Notes under the pieces: model-generated
Databases searched by the model: none
Seen by the model: only the letters and a program-made list of their open reading frames with translations
What the model was told of the DNA's origin: nothing
Shown: in pieces, positions 9,710 to 20,054 of the stretch
Layout of the letters: every line of letters begins with the position of its first letter
Numbering within the stretch: position 1 is the first letter of the stretch
NCBI RefSeq assembly: GCF_012932795.1
Contig: NZ_LANA01000001.1
Span: 688,858-752,857, forward strand
Direction of reading: 5' to 3'
DNA: 64,000 bases
Source: Candidatus Pelagibacter communis
GTDB taxonomy: Bacteria > Pseudomonadota > Alphaproteobacteria > Pelagibacterales > Pelagibacteraceae
Translations under genes and position numbers: made by a program

Positions 9710-10555
9710 ATGGGCTTAAAAAGTTTTATATTACTGTTGTTTATATTCTTATTAAATTCATGTGGTGAAAAGAAACAGAAGGTAAGTGTCATTGTAGAGA
9801 AAGATATAAGATTGCAAATGATTGAAGCTTATGGAAAAGGAAAAAAAGCTTTAAGAGAAGGTGACACTTTCTATGCAGCAAAAATGTTTAATGAAGCTGA
9901 ATTACTTTATCCACAATCTGAATGGGCACCAAAAGCATCATTGATGGCTGCATATGCATATTATTCTCAATCTTACTACCCGGATGCAATTTTTGAATTA
10001 GAAAGGTTTATAAAAATCTATCCAACAAGCCCCAACAAAGACTATGCTCATTTTATGTTAGCTCTTTGTTATTATGAAACAATTGTGGATGAAAAAAAAG
10101 ATCTTGGACCACTAACTAAGGCGAAAGAAAAATTTGAATTCATAATAGAAAATTATCCAGATACTGACTTTGCTCTTGACTCAAAATTTAAAATTGATTT
10201 AGTTTATGATATTTTAGCAGCAAAAGAAATGTATATAGGAAAGCATTATTTAAAAGATAGAAAATGGATAGCTGCAATAAATAGATTTAAATATGTTATA
10301 GAAAATTATGAAAGAACAGCACATGTAGAAGAGGCATTATATAGATTGGTGGAGGTAAATTATAAAATTGGCTTGGTAGAAGAATCGAAAAGATATGCAA
10401 GCATATTAGGATATAATTATAAGTCTAGCGAATGGTATGACCAATCTTACAGAATTTTGAATCCAAAATATGTTTCTAAATTAGAAAAAATTAAAAAGGA
10501 AAAAAAAAGAAGTCAGAATTTTTTCATAAGAAAAATTAAAGATATACTTGAGTAA
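9710..10555 (+). CDS. bamD: outer membrane protein assembly lipoprotein BamD
   Basis: BamD (ComL/YfiO) is the essential lipoprotein of the BAM complex. The first 24 residues form a lipoprotein signal peptide with lipobox LNSC. The rest is a chain of TPR-like helices (residues about 36-250), with characteristic stretches such as YAKMF-type LYPQSEWAPKA, AIFELERFIKIYPTSP and YIENY-type FEFIIENYPDTDFA. The gene lies between lpxC and ligA. In many alphaproteobacteria recN sits between bamD and ligA. Here the ligA ATG follows the bamD stop directly. Confidence 0.93.
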   Translation: MGLKSFILLLFIFLLNSCGEKKQKVSVIVEKDIRLQMIEAYGKGKKALREGDTFYAAKMFNEAELLYPQSEWAPKASLMAAYAYYSQSYYPDAIFELERFIKIYPTSPNKDYAHFMLALCYYETIVDEKKDLGPLTKAKEKFEFIIENYPDTDFALDSKFKIDLVYDILAAKEMYIGKHYLKDRKWIAAINRFKYVIENYERTAHVEEALYRLVEVNYKIGLVEESKRYASILGYNYKSSEWYDQSYRILNPKYVSKLEKIKKEKKRSQNFFIRKIKDILE

Positions 10556-12586
10556 ATGTCTATTAAAGAAATAAAAATCGAGTATTTCAAAAAGATTAAA
10601 CTACTTCAAAAACACAATAAATATTATTATGATAAAAATAATCCCATCGTACCTGATCAAGAATTTGATTTACTAAAAAAAGATATAATAAATTTAGAAA
10701 ATAAACATAAATTTTTAAAAAGTGAATATTCTCCAACTAAAATTGTAGGATACAAATCATCAAAAATTTTTCAAAAAGTAAAACATAAAGTTCCAATGTT
10801 ATCACTTGGAAATGTTTTTGATGAAGATGACTTAAAAAATTTCGAAAAAAAAATAATTAAATTTTTAAGTTTAAAAGATACTAATTCTATTGAGTACAGT
10901 GCAGAACCAAAAATAGACGGAATATCAGCATCATTAATTTATCTCAATGGAAAATTTGTTAAAGGACTTTCTAGAGGTGATGGAGAAGAAGGTGAGGATA
11001 TCACTCAAAATTTGAAAACTATTAAGGATATACCATCGGAGATTACTAAAATTAATTTTCCCAAAGAAATAGATATTAGGGGAGAAGTTTTTATAGAAAA
11101 TAATGATTTTAAAAAAATTAGTAAAAAATTTGCAAATCCCAGAAATGCAGCCTCTGGATCATTGAGACAGAAAAATTCATTAATAACTGCCAAAATACCA
11201 CTTAAGTTTATTGCATACACATATGGTTATGAAAAAAATATGAATATTGATGATCAAACAAGTTTTTTAGAAAAATTAAAGTCTTGGGGATTTAAAACAA
11301 ACCAATTTAATAGAAAGATTACAGGTATTAAAAATTTAATAAATAACCATAAAGAATTAGAAGAAAATAGAAAAGAGTTAGCTTTTGATATAGACGGTGT
11401 TGTCTACAAAGTTAATAATTTTAATTTACAAAAAAGATTAGGTTTTGCAGCTAATGCACCAAGGTGGGCAATAGCACACAAATTTTCGGCCAACAAGTCA
11501 ATCTCTGAAATAATAAATATTGAAATTCAGATAGGCAGAACAGGAGCACTCACACCTGTCGCAAAAATTAAACCAGTCAATATTGGTGGCGTAATAGTTT
11601 CAAATGCAACACTTCATAATGAGGATGAAATTGTTAGAAAAGACATTAGAATTGGAGATATAGTTACAGTTGAAAGAGCAGGAGATGTAATTCCTCATGT
11701 AGTTTCAGTGGACCTAAAAAAAAGAAAAAAAAATTCTAAAGAGTTTATTTTTCCTCAAAAGTGCCCATCTTGTGGAAGTAAAACAATCAAAGATTACAAC
11801 GAAATAACTAAAAAAAAAGATGCAGTAAGAAGGTGTGCCAGTGAGGGCTATGAGTGTGAAAAAATTGCGATAGAAAAAATTAAACACTTTGTATCAAAAG
11901 ATGCCTTTGATATAGAAGGTTTTGGAAAAAAAATTGTTGAAAATTTTTGGATATTAAAACTAGTTAAACTTCCACAAGATATTTTTAAACTTGATTATAA
12001 TAAAATAGAACATCTTGAAGGTTGGGGAAGATTGTCAGTTGATAATTTAAAATTTTCAATAAATAAAAAAAAAATTATTTCTCTTGAGCGATTTATTTAC
12101 TCATTAGGAATAAGACATATAGGTTTTGAGAATGCAAAGCTTATAGCAAGACATTTAAAAAAAGCTTCAAATTTTTTTAAACTTTCAATAGAAGCAGATA
12201 TTGAAAATTTATCTAATATTGATGGAATTGGGACAACACAAATTAAGTCTATCAAAAAATTTTTTTTAAATAAAACTAATTTAAAAGTTTTATCTGAACT
12301 AGAGAAATGTCTTGATATAAAAAATGAAGTATTAGTAGACAATGAAGGTTTGTTAAAAAATAAAACTTTTATGTTAACTGGAAAGTTAAGTGGAATTAGT
12401 AGAGCAGAAGCTAAATCAATAATTGAGATAAATTCAGGAAAAATAATTAGTAATGTTAGTAAAAAACTTGATTATTTAATTTGTGGAGAAAAACCAACTC
12501 TAAAAAAAATGAATTTAGCTAAGGATTTAAATATAAAAGTTATAGATCAAGCAGAATGGTTAAAATTATTAAATAAGAGTAGCTAG
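10556..12586 (+). CDS. ligA: NAD-dependent DNA ligase LigA
   Basis: LigA seals nicks in replication and repair using NAD. Domain order: N-terminal Ia and adenylation domain with the nucleotidyl lysine in EPKIDGISAS (K119), RGEVFI and DIDGVVYKV; OB fold with IGRTGALTPVA; a four-Cys zinc finger (CPSCGSK ... RRCASEGYEC, near residues 400-435); helix-hairpin-helix repeats (GIRHIGFENA, NIDGIGTTQI); and a C-terminal BRCT domain from about residue 595. Full length at 676 residues. Its last 18 bases overlap the 3' end of the convergent pepP. Confidence 0.97.
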   Translation: MSIKEIKIEYFKKIKLLQKHNKYYYDKNNPIVPDQEFDLLKKDIINLENKHKFLKSEYSPTKIVGYKSSKIFQKVKHKVPMLSLGNVFDEDDLKNFEKKIIKFLSLKDTNSIEYSAEPKIDGISASLIYLNGKFVKGLSRGDGEEGEDITQNLKTIKDIPSEITKINFPKEIDIRGEVFIENNDFKKISKKFANPRNAASGSLRQKNSLITAKIPLKFIAYTYGYEKNMNIDDQTSFLEKLKSWGFKTNQFNRKITGIKNLINNHKELEENRKELAFDIDGVVYKVNNFNLQKRLGFAANAPRWAIAHKFSANKSISEIINIEIQIGRTGALTPVAKIKPVNIGGVIVSNATLHNEDEIVRKDIRIGDIVTVERAGDVIPHVVSVDLKKRKKNSKEFIFPQKCPSCGSKTIKDYNEITKKKDAVRRCASEGYECEKIAIEKIKHFVSKDAFDIEGFGKKIVENFWILKLVKLPQDIFKLDYNKIEHLEGWGRLSVDNLKFSINKKKIISLERFIYSLGIRHIGFENAKLIARHLKKASNFFKLSIEADIENLSNIDGIGTTQIKSIKKFFLNKTNLKVLSELEKCLDIKNEVLVDNEGLLKNKTFMLTGKLSGISRAEAKSIIEINSGKIISNVSKKLDYLICGEKPTLKKMNLAKDLNIKVIDQAEWLKLLNKSS

Positions 12587-14263
12587 CCATTTTCTCTCTT
12601 TTTTATTTAGTAAATCTGAAAATTCAGAATAAATATTTAAATGATATCTGAATAAGTAATTTTTTTCTTTTTCATTTAGCATATTGTAATTAATTAAATC
12701 TCTCTCTATTGGTGCTACGGTAAGATTATTAAAAAATAATTTATTTTTGAATTTTTCTACATACACTAAATTTTCTATTCTTATCCCAAAATGATTTTTT
12801 TTGTAATAACCAGGCTCATTACTTAAAATCATACCTTTTTGAATTTTTATATTATTATTTTTTGAAATTGACTGAGGACCTTCGTGCACATTCAAAAAGA
12901 AACCAACACCATGTCCAGTTCCATGTGCATAATCTAAACCTCTTTTTTTCAAGTATTTTCTAGCTCTGAGGTCTATTTTTTTACCAGTATTATCTTTATT
13001 CAAATCAGTAAGAGCTACAGCAATATGACCCTTTAAGACATTGGTATAAATATTTTTTATTGATGGTTTTTGGTCTGAGAAACAAATAGTTCTTGTGACA
13101 TCTGTAGTTCCGTAATTATATTGTCCACCTGAATCAACTAATAAAATATCTTTTTTATTAATTTTTTTTGTAGTTTTATTTGTTGCTCTATAATGAACTA
13201 TGGCTCCATTCGAACCAGTACCAGCTATAGTATTAAAACTTGGAAATAAATACTTTTTATTTAATTTTCTAAATTTTTCTAATTTATTCTGTGCTTCAAC
13301 CTCAGTTATTTTTTTTTTATTTACATATTTTATCCAATAGATAAATTTTGTTAGCGCTAATCCATCTTTTTTATGTGCTTCAATCATATGATTTATTTCA
13401 TGTGAGTTTTTGATTGATTTTAGTTTATAAATTGGGTCATCTTTTTTTAAAATTTTAAATTTTGACTTAATTATATTTTCATAAAAAATTGAACACGACT
13501 TATTATCAATTATAAATTTTTTTCCTTTTAATTTATAAATTAAGTTTGGAAGATTTTTAATATCAATAATATTCCCTTTATCTATAATTTTTTCTTTTAT
13601 AATTTTTTTTAGATTATTTTTTTTTGCAATCAAAAATATTTTTTTATTTTTATTTATAATTAATCTAGCATTTGGTATTGGACTATTCGGATTATCGTAT
13701 CCTCTTATATTCAAAAGCCACGCTACATTTTCTGGGGCACTAACAAATAAATAATCAGCTTTATTTAATTTTAGATAATTTTTTATTTTTAAAATTTTAG
13801 AATTAAATAATTCACCTACTATATTTTTCTTTAATGAATAAAATGGTTTAGTTGTCTTTTCTTTAAATTCAATAATTTGATCAATTAAATTATTATCAAT
13901 TGGAATAAGATTATTATTTAAAAAATAATTGTTTAGATTTTTTGATGTAAATATCCTTGGATCATAGCCAAGATTAAGATTTTTAATAATAGTGTGGGGC
14001 AGCTTTTTATGAATTTGAATTATATTAAAATTTTTGGCTGACTCTTTTTCTGCTTGTAAAGTGTATCTTCCATCAACAAATAAATAATTTTTTTTTTTAA
14101 GAATAATAGCAATACCAGCAGAGCCTGAAAAATTACTGATATTTTTTAATCTATCATTTTCTGGATATTCAGAAAAATATTCATCATTTTTAGGAATTAT
14201 GTAACCATCAATTTTGTATTTTTTAAATTTTTCTTTTAATTTTTTTATTTTCTTATTAATCAT
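12569..14263 (-). CDS. pepP: Xaa-Pro aminopeptidase (M24B family)
   Basis: This is a metallopeptidase that removes N-terminal residues preceding proline. Two creatinase-like N-terminal domains precede the pita-bread catalytic domain. The metal ligands are visible in order: Asp in LLVDSGGQ, Asp in TTDVTRTICF, His in GTGHGVGFFLNVHEGP, Glu in LSNEPGYYKK and Glu in GIRIENLVYV. Length (564 residues) fits the long eukaryote/alphaproteobacterial type. It is downstream of uvrD on the same strand with a 4-base overlap, so the two are probably co-transcribed, and it converges on ligA. Confidence 0.92.
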   Translation of the reverse strand: MINKKIKKLKEKFKKYKIDGYIIPKNDEYFSEYPENDRLKNISNFSGSAGIAIILKKKNYLFVDGRYTLQAEKESAKNFNIIQIHKKLPHTIIKNLNLGYDPRIFTSKNLNNYFLNNNLIPIDNNLIDQIIEFKEKTTKPFYSLKKNIVGELFNSKILKIKNYLKLNKADYLFVSAPENVAWLLNIRGYDNPNSPIPNARLIINKNKKIFLIAKKNNLKKIIKEKIIDKGNIIDIKNLPNLIYKLKGKKFIIDNKSCSIFYENIIKSKFKILKKDDPIYKLKSIKNSHEINHMIEAHKKDGLALTKFIYWIKYVNKKKITEVEAQNKLEKFRKLNKKYLFPSFNTIAGTGSNGAIVHYRATNKTTKKINKKDILLVDSGGQYNYGTTDVTRTICFSDQKPSIKNIYTNVLKGHIAVALTDLNKDNTGKKIDLRARKYLKKRGLDYAHGTGHGVGFFLNVHEGPQSISKNNNIKIQKGMILSNEPGYYKKNHFGIRIENLVYVEKFKNKLFFNNLTVAPIERDLINYNMLNEKEKNYLFRYHLNIYSEFSDLLNKKERKWLATLI

Positions 14264-16296
14264 TTGATTCTTTTTTGGTATCTCATCCAGCCTGGACTTC
14301 TTTTTTCTTCATCAATTTCAAAGTCTTGATTGAATTCAAAGTCATCATCATCACTTTTTGTATCATCAAAAAATGAATTTTTTTCTAAATATTTTTCTGG
14401 TAACTCATCAATAAATCTTGAGGCCATACTGTCAATCCAATTACCTTGATAAAATCTATTCATTGAAAAAGATATTAGTGCTTTATTTTTGGCTCTAGTT
14501 ATGCCGACATATGCTAACCTCCTTTCTTCTTCAAGACCATTTTGTCCTTTTTCTTCTATAGATTTTTGGTGTGGAAATAGACCCTCTTCCCATCCAGGTA
14601 AAAACACCACATCAAACTCAAGACCTTTTGAACCATGCATTGTCATCATATTAATTTTTTCTCCTTCCCAGTCTTGATCTATTGAAGTTGCTAATGCTAC
14701 ATGCTCTAAAAAAGCTTCTAAACTATCAAACTCTTTCATAGCACTTAAAAGTTCTTTAATGTTTTCTAATCTATTTTCGTTTTCTATATCTTTTTTATTT
14801 TTAAGCATAGCTGAGTAACCAGATTCATCTAAAACTATTTGTAAAAGTTTAACGTGGTTAATTTTCTTAGTATTAATATCATTTCTCCATTTATTTATTA
14901 AAAATAAAAAAGTACTCAAACTTATTTTTGTTTTTGGTTTAATTTGATTCTGTTCAATTAATTTTTTTGAAGAAATTTCTAAACTTACCGAGTTAATTTT
15001 TGAAAATTCGTGTATTAATTTTATAGTACTTTCTCCGATTGATCTTTTAGGATTGTTAACTATTCTTCCAAAAGCTAAATCATCTTTTGGTTGATGAATT
15101 AATCTTAAATAAGCAACACAGTCTTTAATTTCTGCTCTTTCATAAAATTTTGTTCCACCTAAAATTCTATAAGGTAATCCAATTTTTAAAAAACGCTCTT
15201 CAAATTCTCTTGTTTGAAATATTGCTCTAACTAAAATTGCTATATTATTAAATGAATATTTTTTTTTTAGTTTTTTTTCTATCTCGTCAGAAATTCCTAT
15301 AGCTTCATCTTTTCCATTTTTGAAACAATTTAGTTTAACAAGCTCTCCTTCTTGCATTGTAGTTCTTAAGGTTTTGCCAACTCTATTTTGATTATTGGAT
15401 ATTAAACCAGATGCTATTGATAAAATATTTTGAGAGGACCGATAATTTTCCTCTAACCTTATAACTTTTGAATTTTTATAAACTTGATCAAATTCTAAAA
15501 AATTTTTTATTTCTGCACCCCGCCAACTATAAATAGATTGATCATCGTCTCCAACACAGCAAATATTTTTATGCTTTTCAGTTAATAAAAAAAGCCATCT
15601 ACTTTGAATATAGTTTGTATCTTGATATTCATCCACCAATATATATTTGAAGTTATTTGAATATATTTCTCTTATATCTCGATTTTTCTCTAAAATTTTT
15701 ACAACGTGTAAAATTAAGTCACCAAAATCACAGGCGTTTAAATCTAATAACTTTTGTTGATAAATTTTATAAAGAGGAAGTATAGTTTTTTCAAAAATAT
15801 CATTTTTATTAATTATAACTTCGTTAGGATAAAAACCTTTATTCTTCCATCTATCAATAATTGATAAGATATATTTTGGAGCCAGCTGTTTAATATCAAT
15901 ATTTTCTCCTTTACATATATTTTTTATCAATCGAACCTGATCATCTGTATCAATAATTGTGAAGTTGGATGTCAATCCCACAGCAAGCGCGTGTTTTCTT
16001 AGTAGTTTTGCACAAATAGAATGAAAAGTGCCAAGCCATGTTAAGCCTGTTGCTCCAGAATTAAGTATCGTACTTACTCTATTTTGCATTTCTTTTGCTG
16101 CTTTATTAGTGAAGGTGACAGAGAGTATTTGATTGGGGAATGCCTTTTTTTCATTTATGATATGTGCAATTCTAGAGGTTAACACTTTAGTTTTTCCTGA
16201 GCCAGCTCCAGCTACAATTAATAGTGGACCATTAAGAGATAAAACAGCTTCTTTTTGGGCTTTATTCAGGTTATCTAAATATTCTGAGTTTATCAT
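14260..16296 (-). CDS. uvrD: UvrD/PcrA-type ATP-dependent DNA helicase
   Basis: This is an SF1A 3'-5' helicase acting in mismatch and excision repair and in removing proteins from DNA. Motifs in order: Q motif LNKAQKEAV; Walker A AGAGSGKT (residues 29-36); Ia SVTFTNKAA; Walker B LVDEYQDTN; motif III GDDDQSIYSWRGA; motif IV LEENYRS; motif V MTMHGSKGLEFDVVFL; and motif VI EERRLAYVGITRA. At 678 residues it is full length. The acidic tail after residue 640 is rich in Asp. It overlaps pepP and is divergent from the AsmA-like gene across 33 bases. Confidence 0.95.
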   Translation of the reverse strand: MINSEYLDNLNKAQKEAVLSLNGPLLIVAGAGSGKTKVLTSRIAHIINEKKAFPNQILSVTFTNKAAKEMQNRVSTILNSGATGLTWLGTFHSICAKLLRKHALAVGLTSNFTIIDTDDQVRLIKNICKGENIDIKQLAPKYILSIIDRWKNKGFYPNEVIINKNDIFEKTILPLYKIYQQKLLDLNACDFGDLILHVVKILEKNRDIREIYSNNFKYILVDEYQDTNYIQSRWLFLLTEKHKNICCVGDDDQSIYSWRGAEIKNFLEFDQVYKNSKVIRLEENYRSSQNILSIASGLISNNQNRVGKTLRTTMQEGELVKLNCFKNGKDEAIGISDEIEKKLKKKYSFNNIAILVRAIFQTREFEERFLKIGLPYRILGGTKFYERAEIKDCVAYLRLIHQPKDDLAFGRIVNNPKRSIGESTIKLIHEFSKINSVSLEISSKKLIEQNQIKPKTKISLSTFLFLINKWRNDINTKKINHVKLLQIVLDESGYSAMLKNKKDIENENRLENIKELLSAMKEFDSLEAFLEHVALATSIDQDWEGEKINMMTMHGSKGLEFDVVFLPGWEEGLFPHQKSIEEKGQNGLEEERRLAYVGITRAKNKALISFSMNRFYQGNWIDSMASRFIDELPEKYLEKNSFFDDTKSDDDDFEFNQDFEIDEEKRSPGWMRYQKRIK

Positions 16297-16329
16297 TTTA
16301 AAATTTTAACTATAAACTTATCAAATTTT

Positions 16330-17862
16330 ATGAAAAATATTAAATTTATTTACAAAAGACTTGTTAAATACTTTAACTCCTTTATCAACAAAATTTTATT
16401 AAAATACCTTACTAAAAAAAAAAAAACTTTTTTAAATAAGGAAAAAATTAAAATTAGTAATTATAATAAGGCTTTCATAACGATAATTTGCTTATTATTT
16501 ATTTATTTATTTTATCTAATAATTCCTGTTTCCTATGATAAAGTCTGGGTTCAAAAAAATTTAGAAAAAATATTACTGGAAGAATTTGGAGTTAATTTTA
16601 GTGTCTCTTCAGAAATTACATACGAAATATTACCATCTCCACATTATAATGTTAAGAATGCAAATATTTTAGATAATAATCCTAAAGAAATACAAAAATT
16701 ATCAGAAATAAAGATATTAAAAGTTTTTGTATCTCAAAAAAATTTTTTTAAAAAAGAAGAATTAAAAATAAATAAAGTTTTGATTAAAAACGCTAACTTT
16801 TATATCAATACAAATGATTTTGAATTTTTTAAAAATCTTGTTGATAAAAAATTTTCTACTAAAAAAATTAACATTAAAAAAAGTAGATTTTTCTTAAAAA
16901 ATACTAATAATGAGATAATCACTATACTAAGTGCACCTAGGCTTTCCATGTTTTATGATGATCAAGAGCTTTCAAACTTATTAAATCTAAAAGGTGAAAT
17001 TTTTAATATGCCCTTTAAATTAAAGTTAAATAAAGATTTTACAAAACTAAATCATTATAAATGGATTATTAAATCTAATAAAACTAAATTAAATATTTTA
17101 AATGAGTCAAATAAAAATTCTAATAATATTACCTTGGGATCAAATACAACTTCTATCCTTAATTCTACATTTGTTACGAATTATAAATATGATAAAAACT
17201 TAACTTCATTCAAATCATCAAAATCTAAGTTAGCAAATTTTAGTTTTGATTATGATGGTGAATTATCCACAAATCCTTTTGACCTTGTTTTAAATATAAA
17301 TTTAGATAAATTTAAGATTTACAATTTAATAAATCCTAATTCTATTTTTATAGAAATTTTGAAAAATAAAATTTTATTCAATGAAAACATTAGTGCAAAG
17401 ATTTCAATCAATCAAAAAAATCAAAAAAGTAATTCTTTTTTTAATTTGTCTAAAATAATTTTAAATATTAATAATGGACAAATTAATTTTGATCAAACAA
17501 ATCTTGTTAATAAGAAAATTGGATCTCTAAAAGTAAATAGAAGTAATTTGTTTTTTGAAAAGAATGCTTTATTGCTAAATAGCAATGTTACTTTTGAGGT
17601 AAAAAACTTAAAAAAACTTTATTTCTTTTTTCAAACACCAAAAAAACATAGAATAGAATTCTCTAATATGCGCATTAATTTTGATTACAATCTTTTGACT
17701 GAAAAAGTGACTATAAATAATATTAAATTTGATGAAATAAATCCTAGCAAAAGATTAGACGACGTAATATCTGCTTTTAATATCCAGGAGATGAATAATA
17801 TAAAAAATTTAATTAGAAATAAAAATTTATTTAATAGAATTATAAGTGCCTATTCAGGATAA
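16330..17862 (+). CDS. AsmA-like membrane-anchored protein
   Basis: This is a 510-residue protein with a basic cytoplasmic N-terminus, one membrane helix (residues about 48-66) and a long periplasmic part of alternating beta-type sequence. The part after the helix ([20 protein letters not shown] ... [19 protein letters not shown]-like pattern) resembles the start of AsmA-family proteins, which are bridge-like lipid-transport or envelope-maintenance proteins. I base the call on this pattern alone, and the family name is an inference. It is transcribed away from uvrD, and its last 13 bases overlap the 3' end of fumC. Confidence 0.65.
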   Translation: MKNIKFIYKRLVKYFNSFINKILLKYLTKKKKTFLNKEKIKISNYNKAFITIICLLFIYLFYLIIPVSYDKVWVQKNLEKILLEEFGVNFSVSSEITYEILPSPHYNVKNANILDNNPKEIQKLSEIKILKVFVSQKNFFKKEELKINKVLIKNANFYINTNDFEFFKNLVDKKFSTKKINIKKSRFFLKNTNNEIITILSAPRLSMFYDDQELSNLLNLKGEIFNMPFKLKLNKDFTKLNHYKWIIKSNKTKLNILNESNKNSNNITLGSNTTSILNSTFVTNYKYDKNLTSFKSSKSKLANFSFDYDGELSTNPFDLVLNINLDKFKIYNLINPNSIFIEILKNKILFNENISAKISINQKNQKSNSFFNLSKIILNINNGQINFDQTNLVNKKIGSLKVNRSNLFFEKNALLLNSNVTFEVKNLKKLYFFFQTPKKHRIEFSNMRINFDYNLLTEKVTINNIKFDEINPSKRLDDVISAFNIQEMNNIKNLIRNKNLFNRIISAYSG

Positions 17863-19238
17863 ATCATTTTTCTTGGATCTACTATTCGTTTGTAATCTTT
17901 TTCTTTAATGAGTCCTGTTTTAAGAGTTTCATGTTTCAATGTAGTTCCATTTTTTAAAGCTATTTTTGCTATTTTAGCTGCAGTATCATATCCAATATGA
18001 GGGGCTAGAGCTGTAACTAGCATTAAAGAATTATCCAAATGTTCTTTAATTTTTTTTTTGTTAGCTTTAATTCCTTTAACACAATATTGAGCAAAGTTTT
18101 TAGTACTATCGGCAATTAAGTCTATTGATTGAAGGATGTTATGAGCAATCATTGGTTTAAATACATTAAGCTCAAAGTGTCCATGGGAACCAGCAACTGT
18201 AATTCCGGTATGATTGCCTATCACTTTAACACAAACCATTGTTACTGCTTCACATTGAGTAGGATTAACTTTTCCAGGCATAATAGACGAACCAGGTTCG
18301 TTTTCAGGAAGTGTTAACTCACCATATCCTGCTCTAGGCCCTGAACCTAAAAATCTTATATCATTTGATATTTTCATTAATGATACAGCACATGTATTTA
18401 ATGTTCCTGAAAAGTTTACAATTGAGTCATGGGCTGCTAATTCTGCAAACTTATTATTAGCTGGTTTAAAAGGAATTTTGGTATACTTGGCAATTTCTTT
18501 AATAATCTTTTTATCAAATCCTTTTTTTGAATTAATTCCAGTTCCAACTGCAGTACCACCTTGTGCAAGAAAATATATTTCTTTAAGCGCAATCTCTATT
18601 CTTTTAATGCACTGTCTTAATTGAGCGTGATATCCAGAGAATTCTTGACCAAGAGATAATGGTGTTGCATCTTGTAAATGAGTTCTTCCAATTTTAATAA
18701 TATTTTTAAATTCTTTAGATTTTTTAGCCAATTCCTTTTCTAAAATTTTTAAATTTGGTAATAATTTAGATATTGTTTCTTGAGCTACAGATATATGCAT
18801 AGCTGTTGGAAAAACATCATTTGTAGATTGTGATTTATTTACATGATCGTTTGGATGGACAGGTTTTTTTGAACCTTTTTTCCCACCCATAATTTCTATT
18901 GCCCTATTAGCAACTACTTCATTAACATTCATATTAGTTTGAGTACCAGAGCCTGTTTGCCATACTTTTAAAGGAAAATTTTCATCTAGTTTACCTTTGA
19001 TTATTTCTTCTGACGCTTTTATTATAGAATTTGTAATTTTTTTTTCAATCTGCTTTTCTTTAAAATGAACTATTGCAGCAGATCTTTTAATAATTGCTAT
19101 AGATTTTATTATTGAAATATTTACTAAAATTTTACCAATATTAAAAAATTTATTAGATCTCTGAGTAGATGCGCCCCAATATTTATCATCTGGTACGTTT
19201 ACACTTCCTATACTGTCAAATTCTTTTCTTAATTTCAT
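17850..19238 (-). CDS. fumC: class II fumarate hydratase
   Basis: FumC interconverts fumarate and malate in the TCA cycle and needs no iron-sulfur cluster. Family landmarks are the N-terminal [63 protein letters not shown] and the superfamily signature [15 protein letters not shown] that carries the catalytic Ser loop. Length 462 residues is standard. It is convergent with the AsmA-like gene and divergent from the MazG-like gene. Confidence 0.97.
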   Translation of the reverse strand: MKLRKEFDSIGSVNVPDDKYWGASTQRSNKFFNIGKILVNISIIKSIAIIKRSAAIVHFKEKQIEKKITNSIIKASEEIIKGKLDENFPLKVWQTGSGTQTNMNVNEVVANRAIEIMGGKKGSKKPVHPNDHVNKSQSTNDVFPTAMHISVAQETISKLLPNLKILEKELAKKSKEFKNIIKIGRTHLQDATPLSLGQEFSGYHAQLRQCIKRIEIALKEIYFLAQGGTAVGTGINSKKGFDKKIIKEIAKYTKIPFKPANNKFAELAAHDSIVNFSGTLNTCAVSLMKISNDIRFLGSGPRAGYGELTLPENEPGSSIMPGKVNPTQCEAVTMVCVKVIGNHTGITVAGSHGHFELNVFKPMIAHNILQSIDLIADSTKNFAQYCVKGIKANKKKIKEHLDNSLMLVTALAPHIGYDTAAKIAKIALKNGTTLKHETLKTGLIKEKDYKRIVDPRKMIYPE

Positions 19239-19304
19239 TGATTATTTCTAAATTAACAATTTAATATACTTATACATTAAATTTTAAAAACTTACAGGAG
19301 CTAA

Positions 19305-19679
19305 ATGTCTAATTTTAATAAAGTAAGAACTTTCATGGAAACCTTTGGACAAGAGGTCAAAACTAAACCTTCTTTTAGTAATGAAAAAACCAATAAACTT
19401 AGATATGATTTAATTAAAGAAGAATTAAATGAGTTAAGTGAAGCAATGAAAAATAAAGATCTTTTAGAGGTAGCAGATGCTCTGACAGATATATTATATG
19501 TAACTTATGGTGCCGGACATGCTTTTGGAATTGATCTTGATAAGTGTTTTGAGGAGGTTCAAAATTCTAATATGAGTAAGTTAGATGAAGATGGTAAACC
19601 AATCTATAATGAGTCTGGAAAAGTTATGAAGGGACCAAAATATTTTAAACCCAACTTAAATAAGTTTGTGAATGATTAG
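19305..19679 (+). CDS. MazG-like / phosphoribosyl-ATP pyrophosphohydrolase-like NTP pyrophosphatase
   Basis: This small all-alpha NTP pyrophosphohydrolase (124 residues) probably cleaves a nucleoside triphosphate to the monophosphate. The metal-binding pattern is visible as EELNELSEAMKNKDLLEVADALTDILY (EExxE ... ExxD), the hallmark of the MazG / PRA-PH superfamily. The C-terminal DEDGKPIYNESGKVMKGPKY is typical of the subgroup annotated as phosphoribosyl-ATP diphosphohydrolase-like. A good AGGAG ribosome site lies just upstream of the ATG. The substrate is unknown. Its stop codon touches the ssrA-like remnant that follows. Confidence 0.8.
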   Translation: MSNFNKVRTFMETFGQEVKTKPSFSNEKTNKLRYDLIKEELNELSEAMKNKDLLEVADALTDILYVTYGAGHAFGIDLDKCFEEVQNSNMSKLDEDGKPIYNESGKVMKGPKYFKPNLNKFVND

Positions 19680-19720
19680 GGGTGTTCTGTTGCCAGATGC
19701 CGTTAACTGCTTAAAGTTAT
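19679..19720 (-). pseudogene. degraded partial copy of the ssrA 3' end (att-like remnant)
   Basis: On the plus strand GGGGTGTTCTGTTGCCAGAT followed by GCCGTTAACTGCTT mirrors the intact tmRNA end at 24018 (GGGGCGTTCTGTTACCCGGT followed by GCCCCGGACCGTGCTT). About three quarters of the positions match by eye, in the same orientation, and similarity fades after about 35-40 bases. The terminal stem of the tmRNA cannot form in this copy. It lies directly against the MazG-like stop codon. This looks like the far-end remnant left when an island entered at the 3' end of ssrA. Confidence 0.65.
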
Positions 19721-19803
19721 ACAACAATTCTAGATCATAAAAAATGTTAATTTCTTTGATAGGTGAGTCCAATTTGCGACCAGAATATCGTATGTTATTT
19801 TTA

Positions 19804-19887
19804 ATGAAAAAATTTTTGTTAATAGTTCTCACATTTTTTATGATGGCTGCTTGTGATCAATCGAAACAAGATTTCGAGAATTATTGA
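19804..19887 (+). CDS. possible very small lipoprotein (27 residues)
   Basis: A short reading frame starts at ATG 19804 and encodes a basic MKKFLL start, a hydrophobic stretch and a lipobox-like MAAC, ending DQSKQDFENY. This is the form of tiny entericidin-like or cargo lipoproteins, but no family is recognised. There is no strong Shine-Dalgarno sequence. The rest of the 375-base stretch between the MazG-like gene and the SxtJ gene (19680-20054) holds only the ssrA remnant and AT-rich sequence in which I see nothing else. Confidence 0.35.
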   Translation: MKKFLLIVLTFFMMAACDQSKQDFENY

Positions 19888-20054
19888 AAACTATTATTAA
19901 TTTTATTAATTATTTTGTTTTGGAGTCACAGCATTTGCAAAAAAGTGATAAGATAATTTGATGAAAAGTGAAAAAATTAGTATAGATAGCTCTGGTTTTT
20001 CAAAAAATAGAATGAAATGAGCTTATAAAATCATTTGAACACATTGATAAAATT

